53,047 bases of DNA from Hyphomicrobiales bacterium (GTDB taxonomy: Bacteria; Pseudomonadota; Alphaproteobacteria; Rhizobiales; Xanthobacteraceae): the NCBI GenBank assembly GCA_021323775.1, contig JAJPKK010000321.1, positions 1 through 53,047 of the forward strand, read 5' to 3'. The position numbers were made by a program, and so were the translations under genes. This document shows positions 35,502 through 44,237 of this stretch, piece after piece (position 1 is the first letter of the stretch; each line of letters opens with the position of its first letter). Under the pieces are notes generated by a model. The model did not search any database. It had not been told where the DNA came from and was given only the letters and a program-made list of their open reading frames with translations.

Positions 35502-37064
35502 ATGACAAAGTACGCATGGAGGGGGCCCGTCGCGGGCATCGCCGCCACGATGTTGGGGGCGACTGCTTTGTCGGGACCCGCTTTTTCACAGGATCGGGGC
35601 GGCTTCGATCCGCTTCAGCAATTCGTCCAGACGGCTCAGAATGCCGCGACGCCCAACCACCATGGCGGTGGTGGCGGCGGAGGCGGCGGCTCCGGAGGCA
35701 AAACGCTTGACCCCGGTCCCCGCGGCGGGCCTCCGGGCGCCGGCGGCCCGCTTCAAGGTCTGAGCCAGAACGAGCTGGCCTTTTTCAACGCCGCTGCGGC
35801 CGTGTTCGCGGAAGTTGAGACGGTTCCCCAAGGCCTGGGACCGCGTTTCAACGATATCAGCTGCGGCGCCTGCCACGCGCAGCCAGCTCTTGGCGGCACG
35901 AGCCCCGCGACCAATCCGCAAGTGGCGGATTCCGCTGTGGCGGGCGCAAAGAACACGCTGCCGTCCTTCATCACCGCGAACGGCCCGGTGCGTGAAGTGC
36001 GCTTCGTGCGCAACCCGGATGGAACGCCGGACGGCGGCGTGCACGATCTCTTCGTCATTGCCGGACGTTCCGACGCACCGGGTTGCAACATCCAGCAGCC
36101 GGATTTTGCGGCGGCGGTCGCGGCAAATAATGCCATTTTCCGCATACCAACGCCAACATTCGGCCTCGGATTGGTGGAGGCCGTGTACGATTCGGAACTC
36201 CAAGCCGCGTTTTCGGCGGCCGGGCAACAGAAAAGATCGTTGGGCATTTCCGGCGCCTTCAACCGCAGCGGCAATGACGGCACCATCACGCGATTCGGCT
36301 GGAAGGCGCAGAACAAGTCCCTGCTGATGTTCGCCGGCGAGGCTTACAACGTCGAAATGGGCGTCACCAATGATCTCTTCCCGAACGAGCGGGAGGAGAC
36401 TCCGAACTGCCAATTCAACAACTTGCCGGAGAGCACGACCAATCTGGTCAACAACACCAATAGCGGCAGCCCGGCCTCGGACTTCTCGCAGGATATCGTC
36501 AATTTTGCGGCTTTCATGCGCATGCTGGCGCCGCCAAGCCCGGCGACCTCGAGCACACCGGCCGCATCGTCGTCGTCCTCGACGCAGGTCGCGGCGGCGA
36601 CCGCCAGCTCCGCAATAGCGGCCGCAGCGTCCTCGACCTCATCAACGTCGAGCACTTCGACATCGTCATCGGCTGCGACGGTCGCACAAGGGCAGCAGGT
36701 GTTCACGAATATCGGCTGTTCAGCCTGCCACGTCTCGACTTTGACCACCGGCAAGTCCGCCATGACCGGACAGAGCAACGTGACGATTCACACCTTCAGC
36801 GACTGGGCATTGCACGACATGGGAACAGGACTCGCCGACAACGTCTCCCAAGGCAATGCCAACGGACGCCAATTCCGTACCGCACCGCTGTGGGGGGCAG
36901 GCCAGCGCCTGTTCTTCCTGCATGACGGCCGGACCAGCGATATATATCAGGCCATCCAGCAGCACGCCAGCCAAGGCTCGGAAGCAAACGGCGTCATCCG
37001 AAACTTCAATTCGCTGAGCCTCTCCGACCAGCAGGCGGTGGTCAACTTCTTGCGCTCGCTGTGA
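35502..37064 (+). CDS. Secreted di-heme protein, DUF1111 / thiol-oxidoreductase-like type
   Basis: The 520-residue protein has a signal peptide ending GPAFSQ, a Gly/His-rich stretch, and two heme c attachment motifs: CGACH at about residue 123 (ISCGACHAQPALGG) and CSACH at about 407 (GCSACHVSTL). The overall pattern (FNDISCGACH, GLGLVEAVYD, RFGWKAQ, EMGVTND-F-NE, then RTAPLWGAG, LFFLHDGR) matches the DUF1111 di-heme family, related to cytochrome c peroxidases. A run of about 50 Ser/Thr/Ala residues separates the two heme halves, which is unusual. It is periplasmic or secreted. TGA overlaps or abuts the start of the TonB-like gene, implying coexpression. Confidence 0.85.
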   Translation: MTKYAWRGPVAGIAATMLGATALSGPAFSQDRGGFDPLQQFVQTAQNAATPNHHGGGGGGGGGSGGKTLDPGPRGGPPGAGGPLQGLSQNELAFFNAAAAVFAEVETVPQGLGPRFNDISCGACHAQPALGGTSPATNPQVADSAVAGAKNTLPSFITANGPVREVRFVRNPDGTPDGGVHDLFVIAGRSDAPGCNIQQPDFAAAVAANNAIFRIPTPTFGLGLVEAVYDSELQAAFSAAGQQKRSLGISGAFNRSGNDGTITRFGWKAQNKSLLMFAGEAYNVEMGVTNDLFPNEREETPNCQFNNLPESTTNLVNNTNSGSPASDFSQDIVNFAAFMRMLAPPSPATSSTPAASSSSSTQVAAATASSAIAAAASSTSSTSSTSTSSSAATVAQGQQVFTNIGCSACHVSTLTTGKSAMTGQSNVTIHTFSDWALHDMGTGLADNVSQGNANGRQFRTAPLWGAGQRLFFLHDGRTSDIYQAIQQHASQGSEANGVIRNFNSLSLSDQQAVVNFLRSL

Positions 37065-37079
37065 GTGCTCCTCACTGCC

Positions 37080-38015
37080 ATGCGCCGACTGCTGCTGCTT
37101 CTGAGTGTCGGGGTAGCGACCAGCCTAGTGGGTTGGCTGGGCTGGCGTTACCTGCCCCCCGGACCTCCCCCGCATGCGGGGGAGGCTCAGGGAGCCGGCA
37201 TGTCCCAGATGCCGCTTCCCGAGGACGGAAGGGTGTTGGGCGGAGTCTACGTCAACGACTACTTCGATCTGTCTTATCCGCTGCCGGAGGGATGGACCGA
37301 AGGGCTGCAGGGGCCGGATCCGTCCGACAGCGGGTACTATGTGCTGAGCGAGTTGGTTCCCCAATCGGAGCCGGGCGCGACGATCCTGGTTGCCGCGCAA
37401 GACATGTTTTTCGCGTCAAAGCCCCCACCCGTCCCTCCGGCTCTTGCGGGGGAGGGGCGGGTGGGGGTGGCGGAGCTGGTGCGCGACTTCCGCGACGCCA
37501 TGGCGGCGATCGACGGCATGAGGATCGATCGCGAGCCGACTGAGGTGAAGGTGGCGGATCGTCTTCTTTATCGCGTGGATTTCAGCGGCGTCGGGCTCTA
37601 CCGCGCGACATTCACCACCGAGATTCGCTGTCATGCGGTAAGCTTCAATCTCACCGCACGCGATCCCAAGCGGCTGGGAGATCTGGCCGCGAGCGTCGAC
37701 AGACTCTCCTCGGCCAGAAAGCGCGATCCCGGCTCGGTCCCGCACTGCATCGAGAATTACGCGGCGCCGGAGAACCTGCTGCGAAGGGTTGAGCCTGTCC
37801 CGGTCGGTCCCAAATTCATGTCCATTCCGGTGCGCATTATTGTTGATGCTGAAGGCGAGGTGAAACACGTCCACGTGATACGCGCGACTGACGAGCAGCG
37901 CAAAAGCATTGAGGACGCGCTGCGCCAGTGGAAATTCAAGCCCTACAGATTGACTGGACGCGCAGTCGAGATTGAGACGGGCGTCGTGTTTCGGTTCACG
38001 ACGGCGGAAAGGTGA
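37080..38015 (+). CDS. TonB-C-terminal-domain protein with N-terminal anchor
   Basis: The 311-residue protein has an N-terminal hydrophobic segment (RLLLLLSVGVATSLVGWLGW), a middle domain of about 200 residues that I do not recognise, and a C-terminal TonB-like domain. The last shows SIPVRIIVDAEGEVKHVHVIRAT, then IEDALRQWKFKPYRLTGRAVEIETGVVFRF. Two palindromes are coded in frame: residues about 29-36 (PPHAGEA) and about 115-130 (PPPVPPALAGEGRVGV). GTG 37065 is an alternative start that directly follows the previous stop. It may transduce energy or bind an outer-membrane partner of the di-heme protein; this is inference from adjacency. Confidence 0.75.
   Translation: MRRLLLLLSVGVATSLVGWLGWRYLPPGPPPHAGEAQGAGMSQMPLPEDGRVLGGVYVNDYFDLSYPLPEGWTEGLQGPDPSDSGYYVLSELVPQSEPGATILVAAQDMFFASKPPPVPPALAGEGRVGVAELVRDFRDAMAAIDGMRIDREPTEVKVADRLLYRVDFSGVGLYRATFTTEIRCHAVSFNLTARDPKRLGDLAASVDRLSSARKRDPGSVPHCIENYAAPENLLRRVEPVPVGPKFMSIPVRIIVDAEGEVKHVHVIRATDEQRKSIEDALRQWKFKPYRLTGRAVEIETGVVFRFTTAER
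37164..37185. repeat. 22-base perfect palindrome within the TonB-like coding sequence
   Basis: CCTCCCCCGCAT followed by its exact complement forms a 22-base self-complementary sequence that is read through in frame near the N-terminus of the TonB-like protein. Confidence 0.9.
37422..37467. repeat. Second palindrome within the TonB-like coding sequence
   Basis: Arms 37422-37438 and 37451-37467 (CCCCCACCCGTCCCTCC and its complement) match at 16 of 17 bases around a 12-base loop. The frame continues across it, coding a proline-rich then Gly/Val segment. Confidence 0.9.
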
Positions 38016-38138
38016 CCCCTCTCCACCTCCTATGCGCGGGAGGTAGAGGCAGGCTACGGCGTTCCGAGAGGCGCGAGTCAGACCACGCCGCGTGATACGC
38101 GGAGTCTGTGCGTCAGTATCGTGATTAGGGGTGGGGCC

Positions 38139-39569
38139 ATGAGCATCGATACGACCAGGCGAGCCGATGATTTAGCGATACGCGCAGGATGGGCAAAGAC
38201 GCGAAGCGCCGCGCCCACCCGCGCTCGGCCTTTGGGGTGTCGGTGGGCGCCCTTCGCTTTGCCCACCGTACGACTACGACGCTCCCGTACGGCGGGCTCC
38301 AGCGGCGCCGGACCCTCGCGCTCGAAATCAACGGCGGCAAGGGCCGCAATTTGGCTCGGATGCCTCGTGGTCAGCGCAATCCCGCTCGCCACCGAAGCGT
38401 CAGCCCATGTCAAATGGTTTGTGACGTGCAATCCCGCCGATGAGCCGCTTCCGCTGCAGGCGGTGTTCACGCCGACCTTCTGGCTGTTCGCGGCCCTGTT
38501 CGTGACGGTGCTTTATGTCGGGTGCGCGATCGAAGAGACGAAGCTCGGCGCGTCTCTCTCGCGCCTCCTTGATCGGTGGACCGAGCCGTTGCACAGGCGC
38601 ACTGACAGCCTCTTGCGCGCCGTCGCAGCCGTCTCTTTCACACTGCTATGGGCAGACGGCGGCGTCATTCTCACGCCGGAGCTTAAAGGCAGCAGCACAT
38701 GGCTCTCGGCCATTCAGGTCCTTATTCCGATCTATCTGATCGCGCGCGCCACGCTGCCGGCTGCGGCCGCCGGCCTCGTCGTGCTCTACAGCTATGGCGC
38801 GGCCGCCTATGGCCTCTTCCACATGCTGGATTATCCGGTTTTTCTGGGGCTTGCCGCCTATTTCGCGCTGTCGGTATCGCGCCATGAGGGGCTCCGCTCC
38901 TTCCGGTTCGCTTGCCTGCGGTGGACGGTTGCCCTCTCGCTGATGTGGCCAGCGATGGAAAAATTCCTGTATCCGCCGTGGATCGTACCGATTTTGCTGG
39001 ATCATCCGGAGCTGACCTTGGGCTTCGATGTCGGCACTGTCATCACGGGCGCGGGCGTCGTGGAATTCGGCCTCGCCTTCGCCTTGTTCTGGACGCCCAT
39101 GGTCCGCCGTTTCGCCGCGGCCGGACTCGCAATGCTGCTCTTTGCTGCAACATTCGATTTCGGCAAGATGGACGGCATCGGCCACTTGATGCTCATCGCT
39201 CTTCTCGTACTGGTGTTTGCCGATCCGGGACAGAAACGAGCGTGCTGTCGTCCGGCCGTCGCGCCATTTGTCGGCGGCACGATGCTGTTGGCGATGATCT
39301 TTCTTTATGCGGGCGCTCACGCGCTTTACTACGCTTCATCAGGCGCGGCGTTTGCTCCGCTCACGAGCGGCATGGCGTTGGCATTGCTGGCGGCGGGCTT
39401 TCTCTGCCTGCCCCGCCTCGCCCGCGGATTCAGGCGGCGCCTGTTGCGATGGCTGATCGAGCGTGATGAGGAGGGCCACGCGCAGGCGCTGCAAAGGCTG
39501 CACAGCCTGGCGCCCCCGCGAGCGGTGATGCGTTCGGACCGCGTGGCGCCCCTGCGGGCGCACGGCTAG
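38139..39569 (+). CDS. Polytopic membrane protein, possibly DoxX-like
   Basis: The 476-residue product has an Arg/Ala-rich N-terminal stretch of about 50 residues coded by a palindromic repeat. A helix starting AAIWLGCLVVSAIPLATEASA is followed by eight or more further hydrophobic segments. The central part (WTVALSLMWPAMEKFLYPPW, GAGVVEFGLAFALFW, FGKMDGIGHLMLIALLVLVFA) has a look I associate with DoxX/DoxD-type proteins, but this is not certain. ATG 38139 follows GGGGTGGGG; an earlier GTG at 38121 is possible. It lies downstream of the di-heme and TonB-like genes and may be a redox or sensing partner. Confidence 0.7.
   Translation: MSIDTTRRADDLAIRAGWAKTRSAAPTRARPLGCRWAPFALPTVRLRRSRTAGSSGAGPSRSKSTAARAAIWLGCLVVSAIPLATEASAHVKWFVTCNPADEPLPLQAVFTPTFWLFAALFVTVLYVGCAIEETKLGASLSRLLDRWTEPLHRRTDSLLRAVAAVSFTLLWADGGVILTPELKGSSTWLSAIQVLIPIYLIARATLPAAAAGLVVLYSYGAAAYGLFHMLDYPVFLGLAAYFALSVSRHEGLRSFRFACLRWTVALSLMWPAMEKFLYPPWIVPILLDHPELTLGFDVGTVITGAGVVEFGLAFALFWTPMVRRFAAAGLAMLLFAATFDFGKMDGIGHLMLIALLVLVFADPGQKRACCRPAVAPFVGGTMLLAMIFLYAGAHALYYASSGAAFAPLTSGMALALLAAGFLCLPRLARGFRRRLLRWLIERDEEGHAQALQRLHSLAPPRAVMRSDRVAPLRAHG
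38190..38265. repeat. Palindromic repeat inside the membrane-protein coding sequence
   Basis: The arm TGGGCAAAGACGCGAAG... (38190-38219) pairs imperfectly with 38242-38265 (GGTGGGCGCCCTTCGCTTTG then CCCA). The TGGGCAAAG core is shared with the family at 46628-46784. It encodes the positively charged N-terminal extension in frame. Confidence 0.8.
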
Positions 39570-39703
39570 CTCAGCGCACGATGATGCGGCCAGTCCATGC
39601 AAAGGCAGCGCGGCAAAACGCTCGCCGCGCAAATGCGCCGCGGCAAAAACTTCGCCCCGCTGAGCCACGCCCACGCGCTGTCAAACATCCGGCGGATCGG
39701 ATC

Positions 39704-40765
39704 ATGAGCCTAAGTTACGAGCAGGAGCCGTTCTCTCTGTCCGAATTTGCCGCGGGAAGCAGCGCTGTGGCGGCGGTCGCGCTGATCGCGTTCCTGGGCA
39801 TGCGAGCCTCGCAGCCGGCAAATCCGTCCGCGAACCTTTCGCAAGGCGCTGCATCGCCTGCGTCGGCGCCTCCCTCCTCGACTGAAACCAGCCAGCGGCG
39901 CCGGCATGTGCCCACCGCGACGGCGCGTGCGCGACAAGGCCTGCCGCCGAACGATGCGGCAATGCGCACGGCTGAGTCTTCTGGTCGCTACGAAGCGGCA
40001 AGCAACCCGCCCGCATCAAATGGCGCCGCAACAAATGCGGCCGGAGCGGCAAGCACCCCGGATTCAAACTTCCTCGCCGAAGCCGCGCCGACGACGGCTG
40101 TACAAATGCGCTCGCCCGACATTGGCGGCCCGCCGCAGCCTTTGATCGGTCCGCCCGATCTCTTGCGAACCGAAGACGCGATCAGCATTCAGCCGGCAGC
40201 CCCGGTCAAGGAAGCGCAGCCGGCGAGGCCGGTCCGGGAGGCGGCGCTCCCGCCTCCGCCTGAGCCGCAGCGAAATCCCTCGAACCGTTCCGATGCAATC
40301 TGGATACAAGCGAAGCTGCACGATCTCGGTTATTTCGCCGACAACGGCAATGGCATCTGGGGACCGGCCTCCCGGAGCGCGTTGCGTGATTTCAAGACGA
40401 TGAACGGGCTCGGCGAGGACGACAAATGGGACCGGGAGACCGAACAGCGGCTCTTGTCGAAGCAAAACATACCGGCCTCCAGCACCTTTATCGGCGGCTG
40501 GGCGCGGAGCGTGGAGGAGTGTCAACGCTTTCGCGGCGTCGGCGCTCCGCTCGTCATCCGCTCGCGCGGCGCAGAGACCGATAACGTCAAATGCAGTTTC
40601 AAGTCGGTCAAACGCGAGCTTGCGACGATGTGGCGTGTTCAGGCCGCGTGCTCGGCCGGGGGGCAGTCGTGGAATGCGAACGTGAGCCTGCGGCTCACCG
40701 GATCGAACCTCGCCTGGTCGAGCGAGAATGGCAAAGAGACTTACATGCGGTGCGTGAAGCCGTGA
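39704..40765 (+). CDS. Peptidoglycan-binding-domain (PG_binding_1) envelope protein
   Basis: The 353-residue product starts MSLSYEQEPFSLSEFAAGSSAV, has one membrane helix (AVAAVALIAFLGM), a long low-complexity Ala/Pro/Ser linker, and then a PG_binding_1 repeat: AIWIQAKLHDLGYFADNGNGIWGPASRSALRDFK. A C-terminal domain with cysteines follows (SVEECQRFRGVGAP, VKCSFKSVKRELATMWRVQAAC, YMRCVKP), which could be disulfide-bonded in the periplasm. ATG 39704 is preferred to 39581 because the upstream Arg/Pro-rich segment looks non-coding. It probably anchors in the inner membrane and contacts the wall. Confidence 0.78.
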   Translation: MSLSYEQEPFSLSEFAAGSSAVAAVALIAFLGMRASQPANPSANLSQGAASPASAPPSSTETSQRRRHVPTATARARQGLPPNDAAMRTAESSGRYEAASNPPASNGAATNAAGAASTPDSNFLAEAAPTTAVQMRSPDIGGPPQPLIGPPDLLRTEDAISIQPAAPVKEAQPARPVREAALPPPPEPQRNPSNRSDAIWIQAKLHDLGYFADNGNGIWGPASRSALRDFKTMNGLGEDDKWDRETEQRLLSKQNIPASSTFIGGWARSVEECQRFRGVGAPLVIRSRGAETDNVKCSFKSVKRELATMWRVQAACSAGGQSWNANVSLRLTGSNLAWSSENGKETYMRCVKP

Positions 40766-40964
40766 CGGCATAAACGTTGGGAGCGGCCCTCTCAGACCGT
40801 CGGTCGAACGCGCGCCCTGAGCGCGGCAAATTTTCGCGCTGAAGCAGCCAAGTCCGCTAAATATGTACAATCTCGCGAAGGTGTTATCGCGCCCAATGTG
40901 GCGGCCGAACCGCCGGAACGATAAGCTGCTACGACGATAACCGCCTCGACCACAGAGGGCGACG

Positions 40965-42065
40965 ATGAGCGACCAGCCAACAGCCGGTGAAGAGCTGCCG
41001 GTGATCGCGCGCTTCGAGGTGCGCCGTCGCGCTTATCTTGCGCCCGACGGCACGGTGGCGCGATCGCTGCCGCAATTCGCCGCCGACACCAGGGTCCTCG
41101 TTTCTCTGTATCGCGCGATGGTGCTGACGCGCGCCTTCGATTTGAAGGCGGTCTCGCTGCAGCGAACCGGCCGGCTTGGCACCTACGCGCCGGCGCTAGG
41201 CCAGGAGGCCGTCGCGGTCGGGGTCGCCAGCGCCATGCTGCCGGAAGATGTTCTTCTTCCCTCCTATCGCGACAATGGCGCTCTGCTCTGGCGCGGGGTG
41301 AAGATGGAGGAGATCCTGCTGTTTTGGGGAGGCGATGAGCGCGGCAACGACTCGTCCGGGCCGGCTCACGATTTTCCCCCCTGCATTCCGGTGGGATCGC
41401 AGGCGCCGCACGCCGCGGGGGTTGCCTATGCATTCAAGCTCAGAAGAGAGCCGCGGGTCGCGGTGTGCCTGTTCGGCGACGGCGCCACCTCAAAGGGCGA
41501 TCTGTGGGAAGCCATGAATTTTGCCGGCGTGTGGCAGCTTCCCGTCGTGTTTATCGCCAACAATAATCAATGGGCCATCTCGGTCCCGCTGCGGCTGCAA
41601 ACTGCGTCTGCGACGCTGGCCCAGAAGGCGATCGCTGCCGGGTTCTCCGGCGAGCAGGTAGACGGCAATGACGTCATTGCCGTGCGCGCCGCTGCCGAGC
41701 GGGCCGTCACTGCCGCCCGCAGCGGCAAAGGCCCCTTCTTCATTGAAGCCGTGACGTACCGGCTCGGTGACCATACGACTGCGGACGATGCGGCGCGGTA
41801 CCGTCCGCCCGAAGAGGTTCAGGCGCACTGGAAAGAGGAGCCATTCGCACGGCTGCGGAGCTATCTTGTCAGCCAAAAGGCGTGGGGCAAGTCGCAGGAG
41901 GAAGAGCTCGCTGGTGAGTGTCAGGAACGCGTGGAGGCGGCGGTCGACCGCTACCTGGCGACGGGGCCGCGCGCGCCGGAAACCATGTTCGATCATCTCT
42001 ATGCCGAACTGCCGAAGGCCTATCGGGGCCAGCGCGACGAGCTTCAGGGAACGCCCCGTGCCTGA
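40965..42065 (+). CDS. pdhA: 2-oxo acid (pyruvate-type) dehydrogenase E1 component, alpha subunit
   Basis: E1 decarboxylates the 2-oxo acid using thiamine diphosphate. The 366-residue alpha subunit contains the ThDP-binding motif GDGATSKGDLWEAMNFAGVWQLPVVFIANNNQWAIS. It also has the alpha-subunit start YRAMVLTRAFDLKAVSLQRTGRLGTYAP, LPSYRDNGALLWRGV and YRLGDHTTADDA. It resembles the heterodimeric pyruvate/branched-chain type rather than the E. coli AceE type. Substrate preference (pyruvate, branched-chain or acetoin) is not fixed by sequence; pdhA is the best guess. It is first of a tight three-gene operon with E1beta and E2; no E3 is in the window. Confidence 0.9.
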   Translation: MSDQPTAGEELPVIARFEVRRRAYLAPDGTVARSLPQFAADTRVLVSLYRAMVLTRAFDLKAVSLQRTGRLGTYAPALGQEAVAVGVASAMLPEDVLLPSYRDNGALLWRGVKMEEILLFWGGDERGNDSSGPAHDFPPCIPVGSQAPHAAGVAYAFKLRREPRVAVCLFGDGATSKGDLWEAMNFAGVWQLPVVFIANNNQWAISVPLRLQTASATLAQKAIAAGFSGEQVDGNDVIAVRAAAERAVTAARSGKGPFFIEAVTYRLGDHTTADDAARYRPPEEVQAHWKEEPFARLRSYLVSQKAWGKSQEEELAGECQERVEAAVDRYLATGPRAPETMFDHLYAELPKAYRGQRDELQGTPRA

Positions 42066-43038
42066 GATGACCCTCGTGGAAGCCGTCAATGCAGCGCTTG
42101 CCCGCGCCCTGGCGGACGATTCCAATGTCGTGTTGCTTGGCGAAGACATCGGGGTCAATGGCGGCGTCTTCCGCGCCACCATCGGGCTCCAGCAACGCTT
42201 CGGTCGCGAGCGGGTCGTCGACACGCCCCTCGCCGAAGCGCTCATCGGCGGGCTGTGTGTCGGCATGGCCGCGCAGGGACTGAAGCCCGTCGGCGAGATC
42301 CAATTCATGGGCTTCCTTTATCCGTGCATCGATCAGCTGGTGAATCACGCGTCGCGACTGCGCCATCGGACTCAGGGGCGTTTGAGCTGCCCGATGGTTC
42401 TGCGCGTCCCCCATGGGGCAGGCATCCGCGCCCCTGAGCATCACTCGGAGAGCACCGAGGCAATGCTCGCGCACATCCCCGGCCTGCGCGTGGTCATGCC
42501 GTCGTCGCCCGAGCGCGCTTACGGCCTCTTGCTCGCCGCGATCCGCGACCCGGATCCGGTGATCTTTCTTGAGCCGACGCGCATCTACCGCGCCGTCAAA
42601 GGCCAAGTCGAAGACAACGGCGAGGCGTTGCCGCTGGATGTGGCTTTCGTCCTGAGGGAAGGCCGCGACGTCACGCTCATTAGCTGGGGGGCAATGGTGC
42701 GAGAGACGATGGCGGCGGCCGACCAGCTCGCGGCCGAACATCTCGACGCGGAAGTGATCGACCTCGCCACCCTCAAGCCTTACGACGCGGAAACGATCCT
42801 CGCCTCGGTGGCGAAGACGGGGCGCTGCGTGATCGTGCATGAGGCGGCGCGCACAGGCGGGTTCGGCGCGGAGATTGCCGCATCGATCGCCGAGCGCGCG
42901 CTCCTGTCCCTGCTCGCGCCGCCTGTCCGGATCACAGGCTACGATACGGTCATCCCGCTTCCGCGCCTCGAGCAACACTACATGCCTTCGGTCGGACGCA
43001 TCGTCGCTGCTGCGCGCAAGGTTTGTCAGTTCAGCTAG
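42058..43038 (+). CDS. pdhB: 2-oxo acid (pyruvate-type) dehydrogenase E1 component, beta subunit
   Basis: The 326-residue beta subunit opens with the standard VPEMTLVEAVNAALARALADD and VVLLGEDIGVNGGVFRAT, then RVVDTPLAEALIGGLCVGMAAQGLKPVGEIQFMGF, HGAGIRAPEHHSES and DPDPVIFLEP. The C-terminal domain has VEVIDLATLKPYDAETI-like DAEVIDLATLKPYDAETI and RCVIVHEAARTGGFGAEIAA. GTG 42058 gives the usual start and overlaps the alpha gene by eight bases; ATG 42067 is the alternative. It forms an alpha2beta2 E1 with the preceding gene product. Confidence 0.92.
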   Translation: MPEMTLVEAVNAALARALADDSNVVLLGEDIGVNGGVFRATIGLQQRFGRERVVDTPLAEALIGGLCVGMAAQGLKPVGEIQFMGFLYPCIDQLVNHASRLRHRTQGRLSCPMVLRVPHGAGIRAPEHHSESTEAMLAHIPGLRVVMPSSPERAYGLLLAAIRDPDPVIFLEPTRIYRAVKGQVEDNGEALPLDVAFVLREGRDVTLISWGAMVRETMAAADQLAAEHLDAEVIDLATLKPYDAETILASVAKTGRCVIVHEAARTGGFGAEIAASIAERALLSLLAPPVRITGYDTVIPLPRLEQHYMPSVGRIVAAARKVCQFS

Positions 43039-43058
43039 ACTGCGTGGAGGATGCCGTC

Positions 43059-44237
43059 ATGCGCCAGTTCACGCTTCCGGATTTGGGCGAAGGCCTCGAA
43101 GAGGCGGAAATCGTCGCCTGGCACGTCAACGCGGGCGACCATGTGGTCGCCGATCAGCCGCTGCTCTCGGTCGAGACGGACAAGGCCGTGGTCGAAGTTC
43201 CTTCGCCGTGGAGCGGTCGCGTTGCGCGCCTGTTCGGCGCCAAGGGTGACCTGGTCAAGGTCGGCGCTGCATTGGTCGAGTTCGACGAGGGCCCGGGGCA
43301 GGACACCGGAACCGTCGTGGGCGAGATTGATCGTGGCGGGACGCCGCCTCCGGTGCGGGGGGCGGGCGGGACTTCGACAAGCGCTCAGACGCCGGCGCAC
43401 CCGGGGGAGGAGAGGGCGGGCGCACTGCCCGGTCGGGCGCAACCGCTGCTCGTGGTTCCGGCCGTTCGCGCCCTCGCGCGCAAGCTCGATGTCGATCTCA
43501 ATCTCGTGCAAGCCACCGGCCCCGGCGGAACGATCACGCGGGCGGACGTCGAGCGCGCCGCAAAGAGCCTTACGGATGCGGGGCCGGCTGAGCCGCTCAA
43601 GGGCATGCGTCGGGCGATGGCGCAGCGCATGGCGATGGCCCACGCCGAAGTGGTCCCAACCACCGTCACCGACGAGGCCGACATCGACGAGTGGCCGAGC
43701 GGCGAAGACCTGACGATGCGGCTTGTCAGCGCCATTGCGGCAGCCTGCAGGTCGGAGCCTGCGCTCAACGCCTGGTACAACTCCGCCGCGGGAGAGCGGC
43801 GGCTGTTGAAACGCATCGATCTGGGCATTGCGGTCGATACCGGCGATGGCCTCATCGTGCCGGTCTTGCGCAATGTCGGCGAGCGCGACGCGAGGGATCT
43901 GCGCGCGGGACTGGATCGCATGCGCGCCGACGCCGTGGCGCGGTCCATTCCGCCCGAGGAGCTGCGCGGCGCCACCATCACCCTGTCGAATTTCGGGATG
44001 ATCGGCGGCCGCTTCGCAAACCTCGTGGTCGTGCCCCCGCAGGTCGCGATCGTCGGCGCCGGCCGCGCCGGCCCGCACGTCGCTGTGCGGGAGGGCCGGA
44101 TCGCCGTGCGCCGCACCCTGCCGCTGTCGTTGACGTTCGACCACCGGGTGGTCACGGGCGGCGAGGCGGCCCGCTTCCTGGTGGCGCTGAGGCAGGAGCT
44201 CGAACGCCCATCGTCGCAGCGTGCGGCGCCGGGGTGA
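43059..44237 (+). CDS. Dihydrolipoamide acyltransferase, E2 component of the 2-oxo acid dehydrogenase
   Basis: The 392-residue E2 has one lipoyl domain (residues 1-80) with the lipoylated Lys42 in ETDKAVVEVPSPWSG. A GC-rich linker of about 45 residues follows. Then come an E1/E3-binding domain (VPAVRALARKLDVDLNLVQATGPGGTITRADVE, about 135-170) and the catalytic domain (about 185-390). GTGGAGG precedes ATG 43059 at good spacing. The catalytic His362 is in FDHRVV, but the usual HRxxDG Asp is Thr366 here (HRVVTGG). Other marks are IALGID-like IDLGIAVDTGDGLIVPVLRN and TITLSNFGMIGGRFANLVVVPPQ. It acts as the core with the two E1 subunits. Confidence 0.9.
   Translation: MRQFTLPDLGEGLEEAEIVAWHVNAGDHVVADQPLLSVETDKAVVEVPSPWSGRVARLFGAKGDLVKVGAALVEFDEGPGQDTGTVVGEIDRGGTPPPVRGAGGTSTSAQTPAHPGEERAGALPGRAQPLLVVPAVRALARKLDVDLNLVQATGPGGTITRADVERAAKSLTDAGPAEPLKGMRRAMAQRMAMAHAEVVPTTVTDEADIDEWPSGEDLTMRLVSAIAAACRSEPALNAWYNSAAGERRLLKRIDLGIAVDTGDGLIVPVLRNVGERDARDLRAGLDRMRADAVARSIPPEELRGATITLSNFGMIGGRFANLVVVPPQVAIVGAGRAGPHVAVREGRIAVRRTLPLSLTFDHRVVTGGEAARFLVALRQELERPSSQRAAPG

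Noticed and set aside
35342-35710. 122-codon plus-strand frame upstream of and overlapping the di-heme gene
   Set aside because: It overlaps the signal peptide of a confident gene in another frame and has no ribosome site or family motif.
43320-43440. GC-rich stretch in the E2 linker as another in-frame palindrome
   Set aside because: I could not find convincing complementary arms; it may simply be a GC-rich Ala/Pro/Gly linker.
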